Of a stretch of DNA of 64,000 nt, positions 9,842 to 21,716 are shown piece after piece. The notes beneath the pieces are model-generated. The model was not told the DNA's origin. It was given only the letters and a program-made list of their open reading frames with translations, and did not search any database. How positions within the stretch are numbered: the stretch's first letter is position 1; each line of letters opens with the position of its first letter. The position numbers and the translations under genes are program-made. Origin of the DNA: Unio delphinus. Taxonomy: Eukaryota; Mollusca; Bivalvia; Unionida; Unionidae. Location of the stretch: contig JAQISU010000167.1 in assembly GCA_029339505.1 (NCBI GenBank), positions 155,001-219,000 of the forward strand, in the 5' to 3' direction.

Positions 9842-12216
9842 CCGTCAGACGTAGATACATTGATACAGCCATACATACATTGATACAGACATACATACAT
9901 TGATACAGCCATAGATACATTGATACAGACATACATACATTGATACAGATATAGATACATTGATACAGACATACAAACATTGATACAAACATAGATACAT
10001 TGATACAGACATACATACATTAATACAGACATACATACATTGATACAGATATAGATACACTGATTCAGACATAGATACATTGATACAGACATACATACAT
10101 TGATACAGACATACATACACTTGATACAGACATACATACATTGATACATACATACATACATTGATACAGACATATATACATTGATACAGACATAAATACA
10201 ATAATACAGACATACATACATTGATACAGACATACATACATTTATACAGACATACATACATTAATACAGACATAGATACATTGATACAGACATAGATACA
10301 TTGATACAGACATAGATACATTGATACAGACATACGTGCATTGATACAGACATAGATACATTGATATAGACATAGAAACATTGATACAGACATAGATACA
10401 ATGATACAGACATAGATACATTGATACAGACATAGATACATTGAAACTTACACAGATACATTGATACAGACATAGATATATTGATACAGACATAGATACA
10501 TTGATACAGATATACATACATTGATACAGACATAGATTCACTGATACAGACATAGATACATTGATACAGACATACATACATTGATACAGACATACATACC
10601 TTGATACAGACATACGTACATTGATGCAAACATACATATATTGATACAGACATAGATACATTGATACAGACAAAGATACACTGATACAGACATAGATGCA
10701 TAGATACAGACATAGATGCATTGATACAGACATAGATACATTGATACAGACATAGATACATTGATACAGACATAGATACATTGATACAGACATACCTACA
10801 TTGATACAGTCATACATACATTGATTCAGACATAGATACATTGATACAGACATAGATACATTAATACAGATATAGATACATTGATACAGACATACGTACA
10901 TTGATACAGACATACATACATTGATACAGACATACATACATACATTGATGCAGACATACATATATTGATACAGACATACATACATTGATACAGACATACA
11001 TACATTGAAACAAACATACATACGTTGATACAGACATACATACTTTGATACAGACATATATACATTGAAACCAACATACATACATTGATACAGACATACA
11101 TACATTGATACAGACATATATACATTCATACAGACATACATACATTGATACAGACATACATACATTGAAACAGACATACATACATTGATACAGACATACA
11201 TACATTGATACAGACGTACATACATTGATACAGACATAGATACATTGATACATACATGCATACATTGATACAGGCATACATACATTGATACAGACATAGA
11301 TACATTTATACAGACATACCTACATTTATACAGACATAGATACATTGATAAAGACATACATACATTAATCCAGACATAGATACATTGATACAGACATAGA
11401 TACATTGATACAGACATAGATACATTGATACAGACATACAGACATTGATACAGACATACCTACATTGATACAGACATAGATACTTTGATACAGACATAGA
11501 TACATTGATACAGACATACGTACATTAATACAGACATAGATACTTTGATAGAGACATAGATACATTAATACAAACATACGTACATTGATTCAAACATACA
11601 TACATTGATACAGACATAGCTACATTGATACAGACATAAATCAGTGATAAAGACATAGATACATAGATACAGACATAGATACATAGATACAAACATAGAT
11701 ACATTTATACAGACATAGATACATTGATACAGACATAGATACATTGATACAGACATACATACATTATACAGACATTGATAGATTGATACAGACATACATA
11801 CATTGATACAGACATAGATACATTGATACAGACATATATACATTGATACAGACATAGATACATTGATACAGACATACGTACATTGATACAGACATAGATA
11901 TATTGATACAGACATACATACATTATACAGACATTGATATATTGATACAGACATACATACATTGATACAGACATAGATACATTGATACAGACATATATAC
12001 ATTGATACAGACATAGATACATTGATACAGACATAGATACTTTGATACAGACATGCATACATTGATACAGACATACATACATTGATACAGACATAGATAC
12101 ATTGATACAGACATACATACATTGATACAGACATACATAAATTGATACAGACATAGATACATTGATACAGACATCGATACCTTGATACAGACATACATAC
12201 ATTGATACAGACACAC
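9842..12216. repeat. 20-bp satellite array
   Basis: About 119 tandem units of a 20-base sequence, consensus CATTGATACAGACATAGATA with C/G alternation in the CATACATA/CATAGATA half. Occasional single-base indels shift the register near 10130, 10930, 11640 and 11765. All three minus-strand frames are open over long spans, giving spurious proteins of up to 391 residues rich in Met, Tyr, Cys and Ile. This happens because the unit contains no stop triplet on that strand and 20 is not a multiple of 3. The plus strand is full of TGA. Confidence 0.97.
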
Positions 12217-13320
12217 AATTTCTTCTTGATATGTTTATCTTCCATGAAACATAAATGTACAACAAAAATCTAGAATGTACCAAAAAAGTTTTTTCCAATG
12301 CATGTCAGAAATGGATTTCTACCATAAAATGAAATTCAGATACTCTGTCCATTTGAGACTACTCTGCTCCCTTCATTATGACACTAAAATATCTGCCAAA
12401 TTAGAAACCAGGGGTCAATGTCAAAAGCAGCAAGAACTCATTTGTTTGCATCAAAGGAATAACTAGCAATTACATTTTAAGAATCTTAGATTATGATGGA
12501 TTAATATAAAAATGTAATTTGTATCAAATTCAAATAAAAGGAATCAAATTAAAATAAGTTCAAAGGCATGCAAAATCTTATCTACATAGAAGCAAGAGGT
12601 CATGGTTGTGTGTCATATTAAGTAATTTAAACTCGCTATTGTTATAAATAATACGAACTAGGTAACAATTAAACTAAAACTGCCTTAGTCATTCCCAAAT
12701 GTGATCAAAGATAGTAAAGCAACAAAGCAAACGGAATGCACAGTGAATCAAAGTTTTGTTTCATAAATACTTTTCATTATGATACAGCAAATTCCTGAGT
12801 TTGAACTGGCACTCAGAGATTTCCTCAATAATGAGCAGAAGTTTCACTAAGACTTGCAAAAAATTCATAACATCAGCATTTAACTAACAAAACAATTCTA
12901 AAAAATCAAGTCTCAACATTGACAGCGTGATCATGAAACAAATGTTTCTACCTTTTAAACAAAAGAAATCTTGTTTTTTTTGTACAAAAAGTAATGATGA
13001 TATACACATTTGTTGTTGGTACACAACAAAATACAAATGTAAGTAAATCTGTTGAAATCTCATGAAGTTGTTTCTCACAATCTTTCATACTTTGATTGTC
13101 TTGAAAATTAATGTAATTTAAACATAAAAGCAAACAATTTCATTAGAAAAAGTTGTTTATTTACAATGATTTTAATAACAGGTATTCAGTCATTAAGATG
13201 CACCACTACCCACCCCCTTTCAATGTCTTCTCTAAGTCTAGCTGGGATGTTGCTCCCTTTTTCATTTTTCAGAGGTCCCTTGATAACTTGAGCCCTTGCG
13301 TTCAATGCAGTCTTTGGTTT
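12217..13320. other. no gene recognised
   Basis: AT-rich flank of the satellite with short open stretches on both strands, none matching a known family. Confidence 0.45.
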
Positions 13321-13321
13321 T

Positions 13322-13412
13322 TTGTATGTGAGTTATCAAGGGAGTTGTATGTGAGTTATTATGAGAGTTGTATGTGAGTTATCAAAGGAGTTGTATGTGA
13401 GTTATCAAAGGA
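13322..13412. repeat. short tandem repeat, about 25-bp unit
   Basis: Four copies of a unit containing GTTGTATGTGAGTTATCAAA. Confidence 0.85.
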
Positions 13413-13624
13413 TAGAGAGCTGTAATGAGTCAAATACCTCTTTTTTACTTTGCATTTTCTTCCTCCTTGAACTCATTCCGATCATTGCCCTTGATGGACA
13501 TAAACTCTTTCAGCGTGGATAATTTGCTGCAGTTGTTTCATCTCTGTGTCATACAGTGCCTTGTCTTTGTCATTGCGATCCTTCAAAGCCAGCATCTTAA
13601 TTTGAGCTTCATCCCTGAATATTA

Positions 13625-14355
13625 CAAACATATCATCAAGGCTACATACATAGTGTACAAATATGCTATCAAAGATTTATTCATAGTGTACAAACATACC
13701 ATCAAGGCTTAATACAAAGTGTACCAATATACTGTCAAAGATTTATAGTGTACAAATTTACCATCAAGGCTTAATACACAGTGTACAAATATACTATCAT
13801 GGCTTAATACATTGTGTACAAATATACTGTCAAGACTTAATTAAGGCTTAATACATAGTGTACAAATATACTGTCAAGACTTAATAAGGGCTTAATACAC
13901 AGTGTACAAACATACTGTCAAGGGTTAATAAATTGTGTACAAATATACTGTCAAGGCTTAATTCATATACTAAGCGTACAAACATACCATCAAGGCTTAA
14001 TACATAGTATACAAACATACTGTCAAGGCTTAATAAATAGTGTACAAACCTACTTTAAAGGCTTACTACATCATGTACAAATATCCTGTCAAGACTTAAT
14101 ACACTGTGTACAAACATGCTGTCATGGCTTGCACAAACCTACTGTCAAGGTTTAAAAAATAGTGTACAAATATACTGTCAAGATTTAGTACATAGTGAAG
14201 AAACCTAATGTCAAGGCCTTATACATAGTGTACAAACATAATGTCAAGGTTTAATAAATAGAGTAGAAACCGTAACTAAACCTACTGTCAAGGCTTAATA
14301 TATTGTGTACAAGTATACAATCAAGGTTTAACTCATAGCTCATAGTCTGTAAACA
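13625..14355. repeat. 33-bp minisatellite
   Basis: About 22 diverged units built on AGTGTACAAATATACTGTCA followed by AGGCTTAATACAT. Unit length varies from about 25 to 40 by internal deletion. The array ends just before the LINE fragment at 14390. Confidence 0.92.
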
Positions 14356-14389
14356 TACCATAGTGTATAGTGGCAGATGCTCTATCTGC

Positions 14390-15070
14390 TCAGGAAAGGG
14401 ATGAACCCGCTCATACACGAGTTTCCTGCTGCCTTGCAGGTTGGCTTTGGTTAGACAAAGGCTAACGGAGTAAGCACTAAAAGAAAATCTAGGGTTGGAC
14501 AATTTACTACATCCCCTTTCTGGCAACTCCTTGGTCTGGAGAGGGATGGGCTCCGCCAGACGACTTTTGCCTAAGACACACTGATAATGCTGGACACAAC
14601 TGAAGTTATCATATCAGATCGGTCGTTGCCAAGGGGTCAACAAGGAAAGCGCCTGCCATTGTTCACCAGAACGGAGGTGACAAGTGTGATACTGGTACTT
14701 TGCAAAACATCAGAGCGAGAAACAACATTCCCATTGCCACCTGGAACATTAAAACTCTGGCGCAAACTGGAAAACTCCAAGAGTTGACACATGAGATGGA
14801 AAACTACACATGGAACATACTGGGACTCTGTGAATTAAGCTGGAAAGCCCTAGGAGAACACCAAGCTGAAGATGGGAATATATTATACTATAGTGGAGAG
14901 TTGGACAAGGCCATAAATGGAGTAGGCTTCCTTGTAAACAAAGCCATCAAGGGATCTGTGCTTGAATGTCACCTCATATCAAACAGAATCATCTCCATTC
15001 GTCTGAAAGCATCTCCCTTAACTGATCATGATGATGAAGAAGTTGATGAGTTTTACAACAAACTCCAGGG
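14390..15070 (+). mobile_element. RTE-like LINE, 5' part with endonuclease
   Basis: The first 200 bases are untranslated sequence homologous, inverted, to 52050-52240. The coding part contains NIPIATWNIKTLAQTGKLQE, ENYTWNILGLCEL and GVGFLVNKAIKGSVLEC. These are typical of the apurinic-type endonuclease of the LINE family often annotated as craniofacial development protein 2-like. Near 15020 about 12 residues expected before the DHDDEEVDEFYN block are missing. The element stops abruptly at 15072, where the A/T-rich tail of another LINE begins, so reverse transcriptase is absent. It is a fragment, not an active element. Confidence 0.75.

Positions 15071-15071
<1 letters not shown>

Positions 15072-15114
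<43 letters not shown>
15072..15114. repeat. (TAA)n tract, LINE tail
   Basis: About 14 ATA units. It is the 3' microsatellite tail of the minus-strand LINE at 15115-17225, which on the minus strand ends CTATAAATAAAGCATTATT. Confidence 0.9.
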
Positions 15115-15116
<2 letters not shown>

Positions 15117-17225
15117 CTTTATTTATAGAGGGTGACTCATTAGTCAAGGACTATTATCCCTTGAGGCCCTCTTAATGAAAGTATAACAAATGCATATTGT
15201 GTGAAGAAGCAATAATTAGTGCTTATATTAGCATGTTTCGTATTAAAATACTAAATTTCATTATCTGTTAGAAACACATGCATGCTCCTGATATCTCTTC
15301 TTAAATATTCTAATATTTTCAGCCGATTTTACATGTAGTGGAAGCTTATTCCACAGAACTGTACCAGAGTATTGAAAACTCTTTTTGAATTGCTCTGTTC
15401 TTGGTTTTGGTACTAGAAGGCTTCCATGCTGAAAAAGGCCTGAATAAGTCTTGATGATACTCTGGTGCAGTTCCATGTAGACATTTATATAAAAGAACTG
15501 CCTTGTGAAAATCTATCCTGTCAGATATTGTGAACCATTTGAGTTCTGTAAATAATGCTTTTGAGGGATGGTCAACAGATGTATCTAAAATTACACTTGC
15601 TGCTCGTTTCTGGAGTTTATAAATCCTGTCAAGCTCATATTTAGCACAGTTTACCCATACATTAGAACAGTAATCCATTGTTGGAAGAATATACATCTTG
15701 TAGTATAGATTGCGAGTTTCCATAGGTAAATATTTTTTGATTCTGCTGAGAAGGGCAATTTTGGATGACAGTGTTTTACAAAGCTTATCAATATGGTCAT
15801 TCCATAATAAATTATGATCTATGGACACACCTACAAGCATTTCATGATTGACATTTTCTAATGGATGATTATTTATTTCAAGAGATAGTTTTGGGTTCCT
15901 TGACTTGTGTAGCTTTTGTGTCGTCGTTGTTTTACCTTCAATAATTACCATCCTATTTTGTTGTGCCCAGTTTTGGACTCTAATAAGATAGGAGTTTAAT
16001 CTTGTTTGGATAACTTCAGTATCAGAACTAGATGTATACAAGGTTGCATCATCTGCAAACAATTCTGTATTGGTGGATTCATTATTTAATGGTTGATCAT
16101 TGATATAGATAAGGAAGAGGAGAGGGCCTAAAACTGAGCCTTGAGGAACTCCTCAATTAATAGTGCGAGTTTGAGAGCTAATATTGCCAATGCTTACTTG
16201 TTGAGACCTTTGGTTTAGGTATGATCTAAACCAGTTTAAAGAAGGATTGTCAAACCTGTAACAGTTCAACTTTTGCAGCAGAATTTCATTATCAACAAGA
16301 TCAAAAGCTTTCTTGAAGTCAAGGAAAACAATCCCAGTCATATGCCCATTACCCATTTCCTTCAGCCAAAGATCAATTAATTTGGTAAGTTCTGTTTGGC
16401 ATGAGTGAGTTATGAAATAGAGAGTTTGTTTCAAAAAATGTATAGACCTGAATGGCTACATGCTTTTCAAACAGTTTTGACAATACAGGTATAATTGATA
16501 TTGGTCTGTAATTTCCTGGATCCTCATTTTCTCCTTTCTTAAAGATAGGTGTAACCTTTGCACATTTCAATTTTTCTGGAAACTTACCACTCATTATACT
16601 TAAATTATGATATGCGTTAATGACTTTGTTATTACTGGTGCAGCAATTTTAAGGATTCGTGGACTAATACCATCCAATCCTGAGGATTTATTAATATTCA
16701 ACTTAATTAGCATATCAAAAACGTCCGCTTCACTGACATTCGCTATTGAAAAATAATTATCTTCAGGAATTTTAGCTCTTATAAAGAACTGTAGAGCATC
16801 AAGTTCAATTGGGATGTTAGTCTGGTTCTGAATACTGTTACTGGAGATGGTTATGAAGAAATTGTTGAACATATCCACAATGTCTTGTACAGATGTTGCT
16901 ATATCATCATTTTGCTTAAGTCTAGGGGGAAGACAACTGTTCTTGGGTGGGTTCAACTCTTTTAGATGCTTCCACCATGTTTTGGTACTCTTACTTTCAT
17001 TAATAGCCTGTTTATAGTAGTTCTCTTTTGCTTTAGTTATCAGATGCTTAGTTTTATTCCTCCACTTTCTATAGCTTTTCATGTCTTTTTTCTTGTGGAA
17101 ATTATCTCTTATGTGCCTAGCCTCATTGATCTCAGGGGTAATTCACTTGGGTGTAATTTGGTGTTTAACCTTTTTTGTTTTAATTGGGGCATGCTTGTCT
17201 AAGGCTGCATTGAACATCTGATACC
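15115..17225 (-). mobile_element. non-LTR retrotransposon, 5'-truncated, reverse transcriptase (CR1/Jockey-like)
   Basis: Reading the minus strand from about 17225, the linker region is HAPIKTKKVKHQITPK and YRKWRNKTKHLITKAKENYY. Then come the fingers (LNINKSSGLDGISPRILK, AKVTPIFKKGENEDPGNYRP), IVFLDFKKAFDLVDNEIL, and the catalytic FADDATLY at about 16045-16062. The thumb and the C-terminal segment (LWNDHIDKLCKTLSSKI, YKMYILPTMDYCSNVW) follow, and it ends near 15264 with NKLPLHVKSAENIRIFKKR. There are two or three frameshifts, one between 16153 and 16062 where the PQGSVLGPLLF block falls. No endonuclease is present, as expected for a 5'-truncated insertion. The clade assignment is tentative. 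Confidence 0.8.
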
Positions 17226-17479
17226 ATTTACAACCGCGGAAGTGTTACTGGCGTGTAGAGATTGTCTGTGTTTAGTAGTGTAAACTTCGATATATTTACC
17301 ACGTATCCATGGCGTCACTCAAAAGACATGTTTTCTGGAACAGTATATGTTATATCAAGCCGTGGAGACAAAGAAACATTTATCCTGGTTGCATCCGACA
17401 AAAAATTAACTGCAGCAACGATCTGGTGGTGTCTGGAATTTGCTGCCGAAACACCTCAATTGATTACAGCGTAAATAAT
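17226..17479 (+). other. leader of E2, possible broken ORF
   Basis: Two overlapping plus-strand frames are open here, one from 17262 (VISSRGDKETFILVASDKK) and one from 17309 that runs into the SLATT-like gene. The first reads like real protein. A frameshift near 17470 would join neither to a known family. The left edge is the truncation point of the LINE, so the left end of E2 may have been cut here. Confidence 0.3.
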
Positions 17480-17940
17480 ATGGACTACAGATACAATCAA
17501 GCGCGTGAGTGGCAAGATAAATTAAAATCTATCGTTGATAATTACACGATAAAAGTAAAAAAATATCACAGACGTGTAATTGTCATTGACATAATTGTAT
17601 ACTCAGTCTCCTCGGTTGTTGCTGGAGCCGGATTTTATTGTCCGCGGTAATAATGAAATCACCTGCGGTCATAACGATCTGTGCTTCAGCGTCAAATGCG
17701 ATCGCTGGATTTTTTCAATATAATCGCAAAAAAATATCAACATGCACAAATGAAAAATTTTCCGATTATGCGGTGAAGTTACTCCCGTCAACGGCGGCGT
17801 GTTCTAAACTATCTCAATTAATATCTGAAAGCCTCAACGATGCTTCAATATCGGATTCTGAGTTCGCATTATTGACTAAAATATTCTCCGAAGCAATGAC
17901 TGTGATAGAATCTACACCCATTAAAGATACAAATAAATAG
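17480..17940 (+). pseudogene. two-TM membrane protein, SLATT-like (E2)
   Basis: The region encodes an N-terminal amphipathic helix (AREWQDKLKSIVDNY, then KKYHRRV), a first membrane segment (VIVIDIIVYSVSSVVAGAG), a short loop, a second membrane segment (ITICASASNAIAGFF) and a cytosolic helical tail rich in Ser/Glu. This helix-2TM-helix plan with YHRR before the first TM is what SLATT-type domains show. In bacteria SLATT proteins act as pore-forming effectors in conflict systems. Membership here is inference from layout only. One frameshift lies near 17640. The gene ends 4 bases before the start of the capsid-like gene, which argues that both belong to the same element. Its role could be membrane interaction of a virion or of an infected cell. 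Confidence 0.45.
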
Positions 17941-17944
17941 ATAA

Positions 17945-18778
17945 ATGTCAGCACAAGAACTATTGCAACAGATTGCCACGAACACAACATCGGTGAAAAC
18001 AACTATAACATCAGTGAGCAAAACCAATCCTGAATTCAGTATTAATTTTCCAACTGCAATTTCAGCAAAGATATTGCACTTGCTCAACTACGAGTATATC
18101 ATAGTTGGCCAAATGTCATATCTGAACCATTTGGTAGATTACCTAAAAATAATTTGCTTGTACTTGCAAACAAAAATGAACCAGATGGAACCCCAGATTT
18201 CTTTGTTGTTTTTATCCCCACAGGTATTTATCAGATTGAACAAATAAACGATGAATTCCAGCGCAGAATAAAATCAACAACAAAAAATAATCAAAAATAA
18301 CTATTATTGTTCACGAACCAACATTATCATATGTGATTAAGTAAAAATCTCCTGATTACGTCGGAGATATTTATCGATCATCGATTAAAACTGTTCTAGG
18401 ATGGCCTGAATCTCCCCACATCCTGATGATGTTCTCAGATTTAACAATAATTCAGATGCTGAAGGCAGACATATTTCATCAAAGATTGTAAATATAACCT
18501 CAGTGATTGCATTCAATCTTGTATGTTATGTAATCGATGGTAGTTATCAAACAGATCTTGGGATATCAAATCAAGCTCAACAAGGATACTTTCTTTACAC
18601 ATTTACTCCAATGGTTCCTCCTGGATCCTTGATCGTGCAAGAACCAATCAATGCGTATTATCTACGCACGCATAATCAATACTCGTCAAGAATTAATTTT
18701 AAACTCACCGACCAGAGTGGACACTTTATTGATTTACGTGACGAGGTTTTACTGATAAATCTCAATGTAAAATCTTAA
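17945..18778 (+). pseudogene. capsid-like protein (E2 copy)
   Basis: The start MSAQELLQQIATN has a plausible ATG 4 bases after the SLATT-like stop. The N-terminal half continues after a frame change with LAQLRVYHSWPNV and GIYQIEQINDEFQRRI. The middle has VKSPDYVGDIY-like sequence and VLGWPESPHPDDVLRF, and the open C-terminal part (18503-18778) has YTFTPMVPPGSLIVQEPIN and KLTDQSGHFIDLRDEV, ending NLNVKS. The full length would be about 275 residues, with at least three frame changes or stops. I recall abundant unannotated homologues in cnidarian, arthropod and mollusc genomes. The beta-rich character and the 'P-G-YQIEQIN' block suggest a virion structural protein, but this is inference. A second copy lies at 4562-4995. 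Confidence 0.55.
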
Positions 18779-18825
18779 ACGATTTTTTGATCTTGACTTA
18801 CGAATTAATCAGATGAATATTAGAC

Positions 18826-19169
18826 ATGTACCAGCACGTAAAGGTTTTTATACACGACCAGGAAGCACTTGGATATGCAATCCAATTAATATTTACAGTC
18901 TTCATTCAACACCGTTGATATAGTCATTGATGAGTTCGGTGACGAAGATTTTTTTACTGACGCAAGAATAGTAGGATAGATTGCGGCGAAAAAATATTTC
19001 TATAATCGCGTGTGAGAGAGATCAGATTATAAACTACGTTGATTCCTGCATTAAACTTGATGAACTTAAAAAAATATTATATAGTTCTGAATAAAAATCT
19101 GATATCAGTAAAGAAGAATATTTCTTTACAGATTTGATGAAATTTCATCCTTTTATTAATCCGTTGTAG
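18826..19169 (+). pseudogene. MYQH gene, small structural-type protein (E2 copy)
   Basis: Begins MYQHVKVFIHDQEAL 48 bases after the capsid-like stop. It continues after frame changes with IDEFGDEDFFTDARIV, IAAKKYFYN, VDSCIKLDELKKIL and a last block SKEEYFFTDLMKFHPFI before TAG. The first two blocks match the E1 copy at 4319-4495. Several stops make it dead. The function is unknown. The conserved placement directly after the capsid-like gene in both copies is the best clue. Confidence 0.45.
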
Positions 19170-19213
19170 TCAATTTTATCGTAGAAAATCTGTCAGACTT
19201 CTGATTTTTGAAG

Positions 19214-19395
19214 GTGAAAAACCCAAGCAATTATCTAAATGATTTATCAATAAATCGTTAATTTCATCTGTTTTTGTCTACTTTTAGTATATTTTTTCGT
19301 CGAAATATATCCGATTTTAGTTGATTTGTGAGCAAAACATTGCAAATGTAATGATTTATCGATAAATCATTTAGATAATCACTCGTGGTTTTACC
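19214..19395. repeat. inverted-repeat element, about 180 bp
   Basis: The arms contain ATTATCTAAATGATTTATC on the left and its complement on the right, each about 40 bases with a few mismatches, including the outer AAAACC/GGTTTT. The interior is about 100 bases. It may be a small MITE or a hairpin of the element. Confidence 0.65.
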
Positions 19396-19479
19396 CTACA
19401 AATATTACAATTTTGATAAATTTTTCTATGATTTCGACTAAAATAGGTATAAAAAAGAATAAAATATCATCAAAATTTA

Positions 19480-19677
19480 CAACTATGAATTTAAAAAATA
19501 TTATAACAGAATTTTAAAAAATATTATAACAGAATAAACAACAGAATTTTATCAAAATGTACAAATCTGAATATAAAAAAATATTATAACAGAATAAAAC
19601 AACAGAAGGTTGAAATTTCATTAAAATTTATAAATCTTAATTTTAAAAAATATTATAACAGAATAAAATAACAGAAA
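19480..19677. repeat. diverged tandem repeat
   Basis: Five imperfect copies of a unit containing AAAAAATATTATAACAGAAT. Confidence 0.7.
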
Positions 19678-19990
19678 TTAATCCAAGCTGCCATCGTCGC
19701 TAACAGCGTTTTCATTTATAATCATTTTTAGTTGTATCAAGCGTGTGTTGATAATTTTGTTCGTTTCATATTCGTGAGACAGTTTTGATTTAATATTTTC
19801 TACTACTATAGAAAGTGGTACGAACTTATCTGCGTCTGTATCTTTTACCTTTGATAAGGACAGGAATATTATAGACTGTATGCTCTTTATCAGCTTATAC
19901 TCCATTGAAATTGTATAACCACCATCAAGTTTTCGTTTTTGGATTGACTCATAATCACAAAATATTTTTCTGGATCGTGTTGAATATTTA
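19678..19990 (-). CDS. unknown helical protein (E2)
   Basis: The minus-strand frame is open for about 100 codons. It includes SRKIFCDYESIQKRKLDGG, then an ATG at 19905 and LIKSIQSIIFLSLSKVKD, and ends NENAVSDDGSLD. Leu/Ile/Lys spacing suggests helices or a coiled coil. No family was recognised. It lies between the structural and polymerase modules of E2 and is transcribed towards the structural genes. It could be an element-encoded regulatory or minor structural protein. Confidence 0.35.
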
Positions 19991-20486
19991 TATTTTCATT
20001 TTTTTTACTGCAGATATTATAACATTAATATTTTCAAAGTTCATAAATATAACATATATATTTAAATTGTAAGAAAGCATTTGGGACAATACAACCTTTA
20101 ACCTCTAGTTTCGAGTATTCTAGCAGGTTCAAGGCACATTAAGGGCAGCAGAGGTGAATTGCGGAAAATAATCGCGTGTACTTGAAATTAATCACCGTGA
20201 TTTTATGTGCAAATGATCATTTATATCGTAAATTTTATTGGTGGCGGAAAGTGCATATGTTTTCAATAAAAATATAATAGTATCCGTACTTTCGCCAGTC
20301 GTGATTTGACATCTTCGGATTCATCGAACAGATATGAAATTTCAACATACCCAATGTAAGGGAGATTTTTACTAGCCCTTTGATTTTCATCGTGCAAAGG
20401 ACGGCTCTTCTTAATATATATAATATTATATGTACTTTTTGCAAGTATTCATGAAGATCTTTTTTCATCGTGATGGTGTCTGAATG

Positions 20487-20740
20487 TGGAAAGTGTGCAT
20501 TTTCTTAATATAATATAATATTATGCACACTTTCCACATTGATTTGATATATTCGATTAGGAGATCTTTTTCAATAATCCCTGAACGTTGAAACTGCACA
20601 TTTTCCTAATAAATATATATTTATGCGCACTTTCCACATTGATTTGATATATTCGATTAGGAGATCTTTTTCAATATTCCCTGAACGTTGAAACTGCACA
20701 TTTTCCTAATAAATATATATTTATGCGCATTTTCAACATC
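20487..20740. repeat. hairpin plus 100-bp tandem duplication
   Basis: GTGGAAAGTGTGCAT near 20487 is the complement of ATGCACACTTTCCAC near 20523, forming a 15-base stem. From 20521 a 100-bp unit (TTATGCRCACTTTCCACATT...) is repeated at 20621 nearly exactly, with a partial third copy from 20721. Confidence 0.85.
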
Positions 20741-20782
20741 AATCATATAATTTCAGATTGATTCAGTAATTTATTTTTCCAA

Positions 20783-21075
20783 CATACCTAGGCGGATGCG
20801 GAAACGCGTCCATTTCTATATATTATTTTATTTTATACTTGCATTTACGCATTTTCAAATACCCTAGTGAAATATTTTATCTTAAATACATACCTGCGGA
20901 TGTTGAAACGCGTCCATATCTACATATTAAATTATTTTATAGTTGCATTTCCCCAGCAAATACGAGAGTGAAATATTTTATCGTAAATACATACCCAGGC
21001 GGATGCGGAAACCCGTCCATTTATATATTATATTATTTTATAGTTGCATTTCCGCATTTTCAAATAACCAATCAT
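20783..21075. repeat. about 103-bp tandem repeat, three copies
   Basis: Units start at CATACC in positions 20783, 20889 and 20990 and contain GCGGATGYKGAAACSCGTCC followed by an AT-rich tract and TTGCATTT. Confidence 0.85.
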
Positions 21076-21385
21076 CCAAGTAATTTTTTAATCTGAATTG
21101 ATATGGTCAATGACAAGACCGTCTTCGATAATTCCATTGAAACATTCAAATACGAATCTGTGACAGAGATATGTCCTTTTTTATTTATTTCATTAATACT
21201 GAGCTTGAGATAACTAGTATTAATGATATAACCAACTGGTTTCTTTAGTCGACAATTCCTGATAACACCATCACGATTTGCTTCGTAGATCGATATGATC
21301 GGGTGTAACATAAATTACTTTTGCTCCATTATACATAAATATCTTTTGTTCAATTAATTATTTGCCTTGATCTTTACTTTGAAAT

Positions 21386-21691
21386 CTAATCAGATAATAT
21401 TCGTTTTTTTTTTATAATTTTGTCGCTATCATTATTTTTTTTATCATAATATCGTTTCAGTTCTCTGTATATTTTACCACCACATTGCACGCACAAGCAT
21501 GTTTTTCCTCATACTCCAACATCACATTGTAAACATAGTTTTGGTCCTAGACTTCCATCTCGGACACGATGCGAGTGGATTCCGCAGAACTCGTTTACGT
21601 AAGATCTGTTACAAGGTGTAACAGAACCGATAACCAACCACTTGCAGAGATTCCTTGTTTTAATCGTTATATATATGTAATTTTTTTTAAT
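21386..21691 (-). pseudogene. small Cys/His zinc-binding protein (E2)
   Basis: Minus-strand coding for about 100 residues with one stop. The N-terminal half has LCKWLVIGSVTPCN and then NEFCGIHSHRVRDG. The second half has GPKLCLQCDVGV, then KTCLCVQCGGKIYREL, and ends in a basic tail (KKKR). The Cys/His pattern C..C..CGIH, CxxC, CxC..C suggests two zinc sites. Similar short proteins with 'CG.H' and 'CL.C..G' blocks occur unannotated in invertebrate genomes, to my recollection. It is divergent from the polymerase gene, with start regions about 30 bases apart, so the two may share a promoter region. A role in transcription or DNA binding is inference. Confidence 0.5.
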
Positions 21692-21716
21692 TTAAATACT
21701 TGTTTTAATTATAATA

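Larger units (their letters stand above)
19991..21385. other. E2 intergenic region with tandem repeats
   Basis: No gene was recognised between the two modules. It holds a hairpin at 20487-20540, a 100-bp tandem duplication and three copies of a roughly 103-bp unit. A minus-strand open stretch at 21072-21311 (79 codons, LKKPVGYIINTSYLKL) may be another decayed gene. Confidence 0.5.

Noticed and set aside
9706..12298. Several open frames of 100-391 codons on the minus strand
   Set aside because: They are all images of the 20-bp satellite, open in three frames at once, with no independent protein signal.
13625..14355. CRISPR-like array of repeats and spacers
   Set aside because: The whole unit including the 'spacer' is repeated, the setting is animal DNA and there are no cas genes. 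It is a minisatellite.
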